A stretch of 64,000 nt of DNA from Paralvinella palmiformis (Eukaryota; Annelida; Polychaeta; Terebellida; Alvinellidae). A program made the position numbers and the translations under genes. The DNA lies in NCBI GenBank assembly GCA_025642065.1, contig JAODUP010000437.1, forward strand, positions 310,001-374,000. The letters run 5' to 3'. This document shows, in pieces, positions 22,176-33,471 of the stretch (position 1 is the stretch's first letter; each line of letters starts with the position of its first letter). The notes below the pieces were generated by a model. The model was not told the origin of the DNA. It saw only the letters and a program-made list of their open reading frames with translations, and searched no databases.

Positions 22176-24329
22176 AAGTTAAACGAATTCATTTAATTCA
22201 AAGTGAGTTTTATAAAATTGTTATAAAAAGTTATAAAAATAAATAATGATCAGCTAACATGGAAGACACGGAGGTGGGGGGCATAGGTATAACAGACCAA
22301 GAAATTCTTGTGTACTCAGATGGACTATCAAAATGATACAAACAAAGAAAAGAAATTATCTGGAAACCTTCAAAGAAAACAGATTGGATATAATGCCTAG
22401 TTTAGGTACAAGTACTTCAAATGTGTATTTGTGGTGACATTATGATTTGTAAAACCTATATCATAATGGGGGTAATGATGTGTCACAATCATTGCACTAA
22501 TAAACATTAGTAGCCTAAATTTTTTAGAATTAATTGTTTCTTTCTTTATTTAGAAATTTCATAGATTTCTAATAATAACATAAACTTTTTCATTTATAAC
22601 ACTGTGCTTTAACTATTGATATTATTTCATCTTGCACACTACTGACAAGGTTTGTTGTGACTGGAAGAATTTGAAGAACTATAAATCATGTAACTTGCCA
22701 CAAAGTAATTGCCAAGCTGAATACTGCTACTTTATCTGTGAAGTATACATTAGTATACATCATGATGTCTGTTCTTAAATTAAGACAAACCTCCATTACT
22801 GGCTGCCTTGCTGCATTGACTTGAAGCAGTACCATACCTTGTAATAGATAGTCATTTGATAGTCTAGAAGATGAATACTATTTATAGACACACCCTTACT
22901 TTGTCTCTGATGTAGATATCCCCAGTTGATGAGGCAAAGTGGAAGGACTATAATCCATTAGTTAATTGGATACTTTTATGGGAATCATGATCAAGTCTGT
23001 TATATACATTTGTTAGTATTCAGTGGAACTATCCTTGTTATATAATGGCTGAAATAATTGCTGAAATGGCAGCTTTTAACGTGGCTGGCAACCTCAAATC
23101 AGGGATGCGCATATTGTCTGTAATTTATAGCTTCCCCATGGGGACTAATTCTAAATAAATTTAAAATTTAGAACATGACATGTTTGTTTGGAGAAAATCT
23201 TGCCAGTTGCCTTGTTGGATGAAAAACTCCTCCTGCTATAGTTATGTGTAAATAGGGCGCTATGACATTTGCAAAGAACCCACTATCAAATAAAATGGTG
23301 GATGTCGCTTTCTGGTTGTGATCATAGGAAGCTGCTTACACTGACACTAAGCTGTTTTTATGACTTAGTGCAATGAATAACTTGTGCAATGAATAATCAG
23401 CTTTTTAGTAACTTAAACATGCATGTCTGATGTGCTGGTATCAATATAGATAGAGCTTAACAAACACATGCGTACTATAATATAAGAGTAATTCAGTTGT
23501 TGTAATAATTATTCTTTTTGCATTGGAGATGTTACGTTAGTGTCTGATGTAGAAAATTTCTACGATAAATATTGATGTTGGGGGGGTTAAATGCAGTTAA
23601 GAGAATAATCACGTTTAGGTGATTTAGAGCACGTCTGTTTTTTATTTCCATATGATATGTCTGTATTTGTGTTTTAGAAGAATTTTTAATTGGACATGGT
23701 ATGTTACATCGTCCACAATGGTGTATTCATTTTGTGGGGGGGAAATGCAAATTTTTCCCGTGGTTCACATTACTTCATCATTTCCCTTAACGTTAGTGCT
23801 GAAAACAAATGAAACAATCATTCACTATTGGCTGATTTAAATGGGACAGTGCCGTGAATTTATAGATCTGCACGGAAACCAATTCGTGGTGTTATGGCAA
23901 TGAGCCGAGAGGCTGAGCGTGGTGTTTAAGGCAGTATCGACATCGGGAAAGGAAATGGCGTTAACTTGTTTACTGTGAAGTCCTATATAGAGACGTTTGC
24001 GTAGCTATATTTAGAGATTGGATACAAAAACACTTACGCCATCTGGTGATGGAAAAGGGACATAGAAAGATAATGATCTTCCACCAGATGGTTTGAAGCC
24101 ACATAGCTCCGTGCTCCTTTTATCAATGTTGGCTACAAAGCTCGAATAAAAATGATTTAGATGATCGTGTGATGATTGGGTGTCTTCAAGCAGTTAACCA
24201 GAGTGAACATGTTATTTTGTGCCGATGTCATATTTAATCTTTTGTGCGTTATAGGATTTCGAGCTCCGAGGCGGACAATGGTAATTGTTGTCAATGGGGC
24301 CTTCTTCTTAATGATAGAATGCCATCACT
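22172..24329. other. Non-coding stretch downstream of TAMM41
   Basis: AT-rich, no gene seen. A 10-bp inverted pair (CCATCTGGTG and CACCAGATGG) lies at ~24039 and ~24081. Short open frames at 23652 and 24176 are unremarkable. Confidence 0.4.
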
Positions 24330-24512
24330 ATCTTATTACTAATAGACTCTGGTTAATGAAAATGATGATGGCTAATAGAGTTGTCATTAGATAGCCCATT
24401 AACACTGTAAGGTGGTAATGGGATGGACCTTAGCATTACCTGAGATGTAACTGGTATCTTGTTGCATTTCGTTCACAGCTATTACATAATCCATGTTTTG
24501 TTGATGTTTAAT
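24330..24512. repeat. First copy of a duplicated array flank
   Basis: Runs from ATCTTATTACTAATAGACTC to the beginning of the GACT array. It recurs at 24961-25139 with differences that are mostly single-base indels (see findings). Confidence 0.85.
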
Positions 24513-24960
24513 GACTGACAGACTGACTGACTGGCTGCCTGACTGCCTGCCTGACTGACTGACTGACTGACTGACTGACTGACTGACTGACTGACTGACT
24601 GACTGACTGACTGACTGACTGACTGACTGACTGACTGACTGACTGACTGACTGACTGACTGACTGACTGACTGACTGACTGACTGACTGACTGACTGACT
24701 GACTGACGACTGACTGACTGACTGACCTGACTGACCGACTGACTGACTGACTGATGACTGACCGACTGACTGACTGACTGACTGACTGACTGACTGACTG
24801 ACTGACTGACTGACTGACTGACTGACTGACGACGACGACTGACTGACGACCGACTGACTGACGACACTGACCGACGACCGACTGACTCGACCTGACCGAC
24901 CACCGACCGACTGACCGACGACGACTGACCGACTGACTGACTGACTGACGACGACTGACT
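24513..24960. repeat. (GACT)n tetranucleotide array
   Basis: Roughly 450 bp of GACT/CTGA repeats, nearly pure until ~24700 and then interrupted by GACGAC and ACCGAC variants. Read on the minus strand it yields Ser-Val-Ser-Gln repetition, which is not a protein. Confidence 0.95.
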
Positions 24961-25139
24961 ATCTTACTTACTAATAGACTCTGGTTAATGAAAATGACTG
25001 ATGGCTAATCAGACGTTGTCATCTAGATACCGATTAACACTGTACAGGTGGTAATGAGGACTGGACCTTAGCATTACCTGAGATGAGACTGGTATCTGAT
25101 GCATTTCGTCACAGCTATTACATAACTCCATGCTTGATT
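24961..25139. repeat. Second copy of the array flank
   Basis: Matches 24330-24512 over its full length, but carries about seven single C insertions (for example ATGACTGATGG for ATGATGATGG) and several lost Ts. Many of the inserted Cs turn the local sequence towards GACT. Confidence 0.85.
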
Positions 25140-25270
25140 GACTGATGACTGACGACGACTGACTGACTGACTGACTGACTGACTGACTGACTGACTGACT
25201 GACTGACTGACTGACTGACTGACTGACTGACGACGACTACGACTGACTGACTGACTGACTGACTGACTGG
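25140..25270. repeat. (GACT)n array, second block
   Basis: Continues the tetranucleotide array after the duplicated flank, with GACGAC interruptions. Confidence 0.93.
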
Positions 25271-25646
25271 CACTACTGACTGACCGACTGACTGACCACT
25301 CACCACCGACCACCACCACCACCACTCACCACCACCACTCACTCGACTCACCACCACCACCACCACCGACCGACCGACCGACCACCACCGACCACCGACC
25401 ACCGACCGACCGACCGACCACCACCACCGACCGACCGACTCACCGACTCACTCACCACCACTCACTCACTCACTCACTACTACTCACCACCACCACTCAC
25501 CACTACTGACTCACCACCACTACTACTCACTCACTCACTCACTCACTCACTCACTCACTCACTCACTCACTCACTCACTCACTCACTCACTCACTCACCA
25601 CTCACCACTCACTCACTCACTCACTCACTCACTCACTCACTCACTC
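25271..25646. repeat. (ACC)n, (CGAC)n and (ACTC)n array
   Basis: The GACT repeat drifts into CACCAC and CCGACCGA mixtures (25290-25440) and ends as nearly pure ACTC (25525-25646). The same ACTC motif forms an independent array at 60879-60981. Confidence 0.93.
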
Positions 25647-26268
25647 ATACTAGGCTAAGTTAATATAATCAGAACAAATTAAAATGAGATTATTTTCTGG
25701 ATGGAAGCTTTCCTTTCTTGTTTGAAATTAAATTAATTTTGCTCGTTAACTGTGTTGTTATTAGCATTTCATGTGTCGACACGTCTCTTTCTGTTGACCG
25801 CCTTACTGTTACGTGTATACATGTTTTTATCTGCTCTGATAATGTAGTGATGCAATCTCAAATCATTTATTCATAACTCAGCTCATCATATTCACCTCTC
25901 CATTAAATTGCTCAAATCAGTAACACCTAAAAATTCATATACAATGTATTGCCATTAAGCGTGATTATGAGATAAATCATCGTGAGAAAACTTAATACTA
26001 GATCAATACTGTTGATCTCGTTATTTAAATGAGATGATTATTGTCATTGATAACGATTATAATAAGAATTATGATGACTTTAGACGTGAAGTTTACCTGA
26101 TGTATATCGCAGACCAATTCTCTGACCACAAATCTGAACCATTCTGTGTGAACTCGGTAGAAAGTCCCTGAAATTTAGCATCTCCTATGAAATGTTGCAT
26201 TATACTATATCTGATTATGACGGGTAGCCAACTTTACCAGTGATGTTTTTATCACATATGTTTTGTCC

Positions 26269-26269
<1 letters not shown>

Positions 26270-26301
<32 letters not shown>

Positions 26302-26316
26302 GCGCGCACACACACA
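26270..26316. repeat. (CT)n(CA)n compound microsatellite
   Basis: About ten CT then CA/CG dinucleotides. Confidence 0.92.
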
Positions 26317-26465
26317 TAGCTGTATCTTCTTCAAATAATGTTAATTATCATGGGTCTAATGTTTTATTTATATCATCCATAATTTTAATTAAGATCCCAC
26401 AGGAGATGGATGGCATGAAAAGTGTACTTAAAATAAAGTATCATTAAAGAGAATGTTTTTTATAT

Positions 26466-26640
26466 GGAGGATCGTGATGATTTATGGTTTTTTTTGCCTG
26501 GAGGATGATGATGATTGGTGGTTTTTTGTCTGGAGGATGATGATGATTGGTGTTTTTTTGTCTGGAGGATGATGATGATTGGTGTTTTTATTGTCTGGAG
26601 GATGAAGCAGATTGGATTTTATTTTGTTTGGAGGAGAAAA
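26466..26640. repeat. ~35-bp tandem repeat, four to five copies
   Basis: Units begin GGAGGATGATGATGATTGGT and continue with a T run and GTCT. Unit length varies because of the T run. Outer copies are diverged. Confidence 0.85.
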
Positions 26641-26819
26641 GAAATGTTTCAGACAGTAATTGATCCTGATATGTCTCCTCTGTCATTTTAACTTCCATGA
26701 GAGGAAGATGATCACTTGCTATCTTGTCTTATTATTATCATATTCAATTTTCTTCAGGTGTCTCAGCATTGAGAGTGTTGGCCAATATACAGTTAAAACA
26801 AAGTGGATGTCGACTAGGT

Positions 26820-26962
26820 ATGTCTGTGATTAGATGCCTTTTACAGCAGACAGTTAGACAACATCGGTACACTTTGTCAGGATCAGTGAGACTTATTGCG
26901 GCACAGCGACGACTCTTACACCTACAATACACCATGGATCCAGGAAATATTAAATATCTCAA
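26820..26962 (+). CDS. Putative first coding exon of an unidentified gene, two nested starts
   Basis: An exon is delimited by the acceptor TTTTCTTCAG (AG at 26756-26757) and the consensus donor GTAAGTG at 26963. The first ATG (26820) has a weak context (G at -3, T at +4) and opens a 38-residue segment with six Arg, no Asp or Glu, and many Leu, Val and Ile (it begins MSVIRCLLQQTVRQ). That is typical of a mitochondrial presequence. It leads in frame to a second ATG at 26934 in the context CACCATGG, which is close to the ideal Kozak sequence and begins MDPGNIKYL. The frame is also open upstream to the acceptor. The exon ends in phase 2. I do not recognise the protein, and the downstream exons are uncertain (one candidate is at 28655). 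Composition and both splice signals argue for a real exon; conservation could not be tested. Confidence 0.45.
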
Positions 26963-27035
26963 GTAAGTGAGATTTAATTTGGTATATGATTATTATTAGC
27001 TAAATAGAATTAATTAGAGAATGAGGCATTGCATT

Positions 27036-27357
27036 GTTATAATAATAATAATGCATGTTTATATAGCGCCAGAACCAGGTAACCCTGTTCTGAGGCACTA
27101 TACAGTATTAGTATCCCTGACTCTGACTTGTTTCCACCCACCACACATCTCAACTCCCAAGGTAGCATACAATGCATGCTGCCACTAAAGGTGCAAAGCG
27201 TTACTCAAACACAAAGCCATCACTTCAGGTTCTCGTTTTTATGGATGAGTGAACCAGTCGCCACATGACAACCTTTGCAGCTCCTGGAGTCTCAAACCGG
27301 TGACACCTCAGCTACGAGTGCTACGCTCTGACTAACTGCGCCACCACGGCCTGATTA
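27036..27357 (-). repeat. tRNA-derived SINE with body and (ATT)n tail, family 3
   Basis: On the minus strand a tRNA-like head (GGTGGCGCAGTTAGTCAGAG, then CGGTTTGAGACTCC as B box) is followed by a ~200-bp body. It ends in GGCGCTATATAAACATGCAT and an ATT-repeat tail. Head, body and simple-repeat tail make a complete ~320-bp SINE. A fragment with the same end appears at 38768. Confidence 0.8.
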
Positions 27358-28654
27358 TAACACTTCAGATAACAATAGCTATTTCTTGGTCACACCTGGA
27401 ATTTCTTGCAATGTAGTTCTCTAGTAATTGTACTCATCTGTAGCTTCAGTGTAGATGAGTGACTTGAGGGAATGGGATTAAGGGTGTAATGGCTAAAACA
27501 GTTTGATAATGATAACAATAATAATTTATCAGTTCTATATCTTTGTCTATCAATCAGCCAGTTGTTCACCAACTGAACAGACTATCTGTTAGTCAAATCG
27601 TCATCTGTCTGTAAAAAATAAGGAGAAATATTTCAACTAATAAATACAAACTTGATCATTTCTTTGTATTTGCGCAGTGTCCATTGTTTGATGGAGAAGA
27701 TAATTGATTTCTACAAATTTTCCTTGTCTAGCATCATTTGACTAACATAACATAGCCCCCCCTTTGGCTTGTTCTTGTAGAGTGATTAGTTATTCAAATC
27801 CTTTAATTAGCCAGTATTGGTGTTAACATTTCTTACAATAAAACGACATTAATTAATTTCTACATTAAGCATTAGATGTACATATATGCATGTGTGTCTG
27901 TGGTTGCTTAGTCTGCTAGTGGTACTTGTTGAAATTTTATCATTATGTTTCTATTGTTTTATACAATTACATCATAATGTTTTATTGTAGGTTTAGTTCT
28001 TAAATTGACATACAAGGTGTAAATGTTATCAAAAATCCCATCAGTATTCTGTTAATAAAGGTTATTGATTGTTGTGTAAATTTAGTGATGTATAATTTTT
28101 TTTCAGGTACCTTAATTTAATGCACATACATCAGTTGAACTTTATTTTGCCTGAAACTGTGTTTTCTCCATTTTTCCAGTGTGTAGTATTTCCATGATTT
28201 TGTTATACAAATAAATTATTATTCGTTAATACTAACAAGCCAGATACATTTTGTATGTGCCAGTCCCAGGGTATATATCAGTGTATTGTTATTATTGTGT
28301 GCGCATGTGATTTAATATGGATATTTATTGACTCTCCATCTGAATTTGCCAAAAATTAAAATATTTATTGGCATAATCTTATTTTGCTGTAATACGAATA
28401 TAGTTGTTGACTTGATCTTCTTTTCGTTTATCTTCCAATCAGCTTTCATTATTTGATTAAAATCCTACAAGATTCGGGGTTTTTGTGATGATTCTCTGTC
28501 ATAGGTAATGATGTTGCTAAAAACGACTGCCAATAATCTTTAGGGATTGAGCTAAATCATGATGTTGTGATATATTTAGCTTGGAACAGCTGGTGTTGTG
28601 ATTTTCTGTTGTTACACCATATCTAAATCGGGATTTACTGTGTTTGCGATTCAG
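27358..28654. other. Presumed intronic or intergenic stretch
   Basis: AT-rich and no supported exon. TTTTTTTTCAG at 28095-28105 is a good acceptor by itself, but the frame behind it closes within about 30 codons. Confidence 0.35.
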
Positions 28655-28862
28655 ATGTAGTAGGCCCGAAGAGTGTGGAATTATTCACTACGGTAACCAA
28701 CCAGGAAATGAAGCAGATTTCCCATCAAATGGAAGAGCAGTCTTTTTTAAATTCCCGCAGAGCCACATCTGGATCCGGTGTCTAAACATTTCTGTGTGGG
28801 TTGATCCTCGACAGCAGAACATCTGTAGTCTGTCGCAGGAAATGGCTCGTGGCTTAGAATAA
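28655..28862 (+). CDS. Possible terminal exon, unidentified protein
   Basis: After an AG at 28653-28654 a frame of 68 full codons runs to TAA at 28860-28862, with fairly balanced protein-like composition (PEECGIIHYGNQ, AVFFKFPQSHIWIRCLNISV). Its phase is compatible with the donor at 26962, which would give a short protein of about 117 residues from the first ATG. That match has a one-in-three chance of being accidental. The acceptor tract is only moderately pyrimidine-rich and no poly(A) signal follows closely. No domain is recognised. Confidence 0.2.
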
Positions 28863-28904
28863 CTATGAACACGGAATGACAATATGATGGTTATCAAATA
28901 AGAA

Positions 28905-29070
28905 ACGGCTCTCTGGCATCACAGTGGTTAGTGCACTGTGGTGCAAACCTCCAAGTTGTGGGTTCGAATCCAACTCACACCTTTGTTTGTCAGGCGTTTC
29001 CCTATGGACTCGGCTATGTCCTAGGTTTGGTCAGTCCAGAGGGTAAATAACTCAAATCAACTCAGTTATG
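28905..29070 (+). repeat. tRNA-derived SINE, family 1
   Basis: CTCTGGCATCACAGTGGTTA (A box region), then CCTCCAAGTTGTGGGTTCGA with an intact B box, a ~70-bp body containing CGTTTCCCTATGGACTCGGC, and a tail AACTCAAATCAACTCAG. Confidence 0.85.
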
Positions 29071-29689
29071 AAATAAGAAAACCAAAAGACAGATACCATA
29101 AATTAACTCAAACTGACAGCATGTAGTAATAATATATAGTCAAATTACTGCTATTCCGTGCTAGAATAACACGGCAATTTTTTAAATATAGATTATTCTA
29201 ACATAGAAACACGTTTCAGTGTTGTTTTATGAAGTTGTTAGTTCCAGGTTTATTTATTCACAGTCCTTTAATTCATTGACCTTTGTACACACATTATGGT
29301 GGTTTCCGGATGTTACTTTATAAATTCTTAGTATCTATAATAACATGTTGTGTGGTACTTACATTGTTATCCCTATTTTTATTTAGTTATAAATATTTCC
29401 GAATATAAATTCCATTAACATATAACACACTGTTAAATTATACATGTAAGTGGATACAATATTCGTTCTATTGTACCAATAGGTCTCAGATTTATGTGTG
29501 TAAATTTAAAGTATACCTGGAGCTTTATGAACTTTGACACCAAATGATTAATGCTGTAACTAAAATTAATGGCACCCCTTTGGACGTCCAGTCAAAGTCT
29601 GATTATTTTATCATGATGATCATGATCACAATCGTCATCCCCTGCTACCACCATCATCATCATCAACAACGCCACCTACCGGGCGCCTC

Positions 29690-29860
29690 CATGGCCTAAC
29701 TAGTAGCACAATTGGCCAGAAATCTATAGCACCTGGGTTTAAACGCGGATGGGGCTATGTCAGAAGGGTGATTCAACTTTCACTTCACCTCATTAGCCAG
29801 GTCACTCGGCCCATTTAGCCTACCTTGTGCATAAAAGTGGCCGTAAAACAGCAACATTTA
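29690..29860 (+). repeat. tRNA-derived SINE, family 2
   Basis: The head GGGCGCCTCCATGGCCTAAC corresponds to that at 53931. The 3' half CTCGGCCCATTTAGCCTACC, then GGCCGTAAAACAGCAA, is nearly identical to 30408-30468. The B box region is mutated (GGGTTTAAACGC). Confidence 0.8.
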
Positions 29861-29898
29861 CATTTACAATCACCTCATACAGACTTGAGTTTATTAAG

Positions 29899-29900
<2 letters not shown>

Positions 29901-29970
<70 letters not shown>
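29901..29970. repeat. (CT)n(AT)n compound microsatellite
   Basis: About 17 CT dinucleotides then about 18 AT dinucleotides, immediately after the family 2 SINE. Confidence 0.95.
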
Positions 29971-29972
<2 letters not shown>

Positions 29973-30317
29973 ACATCTATATAATATCTCTATATAATCT
30001 ATATAATATCTTTATATTTATAAGTGATGTAATGTCTCCTGGATATTAGGACTATCAGAGTTGATGAAGTATAATTACTAAATGACTCAAAGAAATGACT
30101 AGAATGACTAATTATTAGTCAACTTAGTGGATGATGAGTTTTTGTTTATCCTCAAAACTTATCACATCTCAGACATATTGAGTCTTAAGGAAATTGGATA
30201 ATCAAGACTCCAGGTATTTTTTTAATGATGAAATACGCCACTCACATAAGGGCTACTGGGACTTAAGCCTAGACCCGGAGATGTACTATTAACTACAGTA
30301 CAGCACGATCATCACCC

Positions 30318-30475
30318 ATCCGTCGTCTAGCGGTAGCGTGTTGGACCACAGATCTCGGCCTGGGCATATCTGAAGGGTGTTTCATCTTTGAATTCGCTTC
30401 ATTACCTTTGGAGGTCGCTCGGCCCATTTAGTCTACCATGTGCACAAAAGCGGCCGTAAAACAGCAATCATGTCC
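30318..30475 (+). repeat. tRNA-derived SINE, family 2
   Basis: The head CGTCTAGCGGTAGCGTGTTG followed by GACCACAGATC matches 53944-53973. The B box region is deleted, while the body (GGGCATATCTGAAGGGTGTT) and the 3' end shared with 29690 are kept. Confidence 0.8.
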
Positions 30476-30778
30476 TGTGGTCAGTGGTTTACTTATGTCC
30501 ATACTTAGTGTGTCATTGAGATGGATTTGGTGGCTTTGATCTGTTATTAAGAAAATGTTTTAAAGTTTTTGGGGTTGACATTTTAGTTGATCACTACATT
30601 AATAAGATCATGTTTTGTGTTCAGATCAGCTTACTGCAGTTTTAGTTGTTCAAGATTCTAAATTAGATTATTTCTAGCACTAATATCTGGTTCTAATGTT
30701 ACTTGGTATTAAATTGACTTTAGTTAGCTATATTTATGATTACGTATTCCGTGAAATAAATTCTGTTCGTCAATTATC

Positions 30779-30844
<66 letters not shown>

Positions 30845-31821
30845 CTTTTAACTGTGTGTAGTAACTACAGTCATCTCATTTTGTCTTAATGGATCCAGCT
30901 GATAAAATTTCCATATTTATATCAGTGATAGTTTGATCGGGAAGGTCTCAGTTAAAACTATATAGTATATATAGCTGATTGAGTTTATGTATGAAGACAA
31001 ATACAAGACATCTACCTATTCATTGTACGCTTGTACAACCTTTTTGGGTGTTAGCATTGGTGGCTTTTCAGATAATAACCAGATCTTGAACAAACATAAT
31101 ATCCAATCGAGTGGATAAAAGATTGTCAACTTAAATCAGGATCAATATTAACCGTCCACACAAAACTGACGTCATATCACAAACCGAATTTGATTCACGA
31201 ATAAACATAAGACCACACGCCATTGTCGAACAGAGAAACGTAAATCCTCCCTAATCATTGGCCATCTGGATATGAATTTATGTGGGCTATAAGTAACCGT
31301 CAGGATGCAGACATTTTAGATGTCCAATACGACATCAGATTGGCAAGAAATGGTCATAAAAGCAATGATATACTATCTCCTAAATACTAATGATATGTGT
31401 GGATATATCTCCGATAACGCTGTCATCAGCCAGATTCCGGAGTGATACACCTTTAAACTGATGACCAAGTATGAAGATCGTTGATTGATTGTAGGCCAGT
31501 TAATGTAGGTTATTATTGTTGGTCTAATATCGGGCTAATTGTGGGAACAAACTGGTTCCGTCAAAGGGTGTTAGTTAGAGTAAGTGAAAATTGGCAGATT
31601 GGAATGTCTAGTTGGAGAATCATTGATTCCCTCACGATTTATTGTAAAGGATGGATTGGCATCAATAGATATAATAGAATCTGGGTAGCTCGACAGTTAA
31701 GTGATGGATTATACAAATACATAGACGGGATCTAAACTCAGCCTAAAGTGTGAAGTGTGTTCATAAAGTGCTGTACGACTCTCTTTATTGTCGATTCAGG
31801 ATCGCAATTATTTGCGTTTAC
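30476..31821. other. Non-coding stretch
   Basis: AT-rich, no gene seen. It contains the AT array at 30784. The frame 31481-31735 has no recognisable feature. Confidence 0.4.
30784..30838. repeat. (AT)n microsatellite
   Basis: About 27 AT dinucleotides. Confidence 0.95.
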
Positions 31822-32131
31822 CTTATTTGTCACTGTGACACTCAGGAGTGGCCGAGCCTTCAAGTAATGAAGCTTATTTGTCACTGTGACACTCAGGAGT
31901 GGCCGAGCCTTCAAGTAATGAAGCTTATTTGTCACTGTGACACCCAGGAGTGGCCGAGCCTTCAAGTAATGAAGCTTATTTGTCACTGTGACACCCAGGA
32001 GTGGCCGAGCCTTCAAGTAATGAAGCTTATTTGTCACTGTGACACCCAGGAGTGGCCGAGCCTTCAAGTAATGAAGCTTATTTGTCACTGTGACACCCAG
32101 GAGTGGCCGAGCCTTCAAGTAATGAAGCTTA
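31822..32131. repeat. 51-bp minisatellite, six near-identical copies
   Basis: Units start at 31822, 31873, 31924, 31975, 32026 and 32077 with CTTATTTGTCACTGTGACAC and end in CAAGTAATGAAG. The only variation is CACTCAGG in the first two copies against CACCCAGG in the last four. Each unit contains the palindrome GTCACTGTGAC. As 51 is 17 codons and no stop falls in one frame of each strand, both strands show a 17-residue repeat frame; neither has other signs of coding. Confidence 0.97.
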
Positions 32132-32499
32132 TTTTAGCAATCAACGTTAATTATTAAACAATTACTTACTAACTTTACAGCTGGGTAGGTTAACTAAAGA
32201 CTGTAGGTAATTAATTAATTTACTATTTACATTAATTAAGAAGTGTACGTCCAGTTAGAGGTACGATTGTTGACCATTAGTATAAAGACCAGACATGGCA
32301 TGGCTTACAGTGATTAGATAGAGTTACATCAGATATATCATCTATATGATGAACATCGACGACATAACCGTGTGTCACAGATCTGATATCTAACAGGTGC
32401 CAGGGAGACATAGACTCGGATTTCGTATTCATGGTAACAAAATCCTCAGGTGTTTAGCTACAACTACTTGGTCCGGTGGTGTAGTTCGGTAAGGCATTA

Positions 32500-32601
32500 G
32501 CGGAGATTTACGTACTGTGTTAAAGATAGGCCAGATCCTGGCATCTAGTGGCGGAGATTTACGTACTGTGTTAATGATAGGCCAGGTCCTGACATCTATT
32601 G
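32500..32601. repeat. 51-bp tandem duplication, two copies
   Basis: GCGGAGATTTACGTACTGTG begins at 32500 and again at 32551, with four differences between the two 51-bp copies. The sequence is unrelated to the 51-bp array 370 bp to the left. Confidence 0.93.
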
Positions 32602-33418
32602 GCCCTTGTCACAAGACGTGACATCTTTGTGTGTTACGATAGATCTAAAACATACTGGGACAAAGATGGAAACAAATTGGAAAAAGTCATTCTCTCCCGC
32701 TCTCTCTTGTGTGTGCGTCTGTCACTGTGTATGTCACTGTGTGTGTGTGTCCGTATGTGGGTCACTGTGTGTGCTGGGGTGGGGTGGGGTGAGAGAGAGA
32801 TGAGGCCTTATTGTAGACAGCTGGTTGAGGGTGAACGATTGCGCCTTATTGTAGACAGCTGTCCTCTTTACACATCTACCAACGACCGGAGAGATCCTGA
32901 TTATGGCCACATTCTCGGATGTTGGACATGGACTCAGTAGTGTCCAGTAGAAGAAGCAATCAAATCAGAATATATTTAGTCTGTAGTTGTCAGTTAATTG
33001 GTGCTCATCATGTAATTGTATGGGACGCCGTGAAACTGTTGATGTCATCTCCGGTCAAAACATCTCGCCTCTTATAGGATGAACTGGTACACCGGAGGTA
33101 TTGTCTCTCATATAACTAGGATGTCAGGTACCTTAGGATGTTAAAAAGTTTTTGTTTATCTTTTGGCTGGTATTTTATATCTTGCATGTGCGCGTAACAC
33201 ATGCTTGTATACACAGATGCATTTTCCTAGCTAACTATCTAGATTGTGATGCCATTATCCCAGAGACGGAAGCACCACTTCTACACCATCATTAATCTAA
33301 AGGATGAGGGTACAGCTTGATGAGGTTCCTTTTACTGAGAAACTCCACATAATGTCAAAGTGTACCTCATCGCAGAATACTTAAATCCCAGCTAACCTTA
33401 AAATATGACATACTGAGC

Positions 33419-33471
33419 CATGATATCACCATGATATCACCACGATATCACCATGATATCACCACGATATG
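33419..33471. repeat. 12-bp tandem repeat with GATATC core
   Basis: The unit CATGATATCACC, alternating with CACGATATCACC, occurs about 4.5 times. Each unit carries the self-complementary GATATC. A looser cluster of the same core lies at 57846-57893. Confidence 0.9.

Larger units (their letters stand above)
25650..26757. other. Non-coding stretch, probably intron or upstream region
   Basis: No gene seen before the splice acceptor at 26756. It contains the CT/AC tract at 26270-26316 and the tandem repeat at 26466-26640. Confidence 0.4.

Noticed and set aside
24508..25402. Ser-Val-Ser-Gln repeat proteins on the minus strand
   Set aside because: Products of the GACT array; frame preservation follows from the low variety of the repeat, and other frames are equally open.
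28095..28195. Alternative next exon after the T8CAG acceptor
   Set aside because: In the phase required by the 26962 donor the frame stops after ~30 unremarkable codons; T-rich tracts with CAG are common here.
31822..32131. CRISPR-like array
   Set aside because: The units are directly contiguous with no variable spacers, and the DNA is eukaryotic.
31738..32157. 17-residue repeat proteins on both strands
   Set aside because: Period 51 is divisible by three. Both strands being open with no synonymous bias argues for chance.
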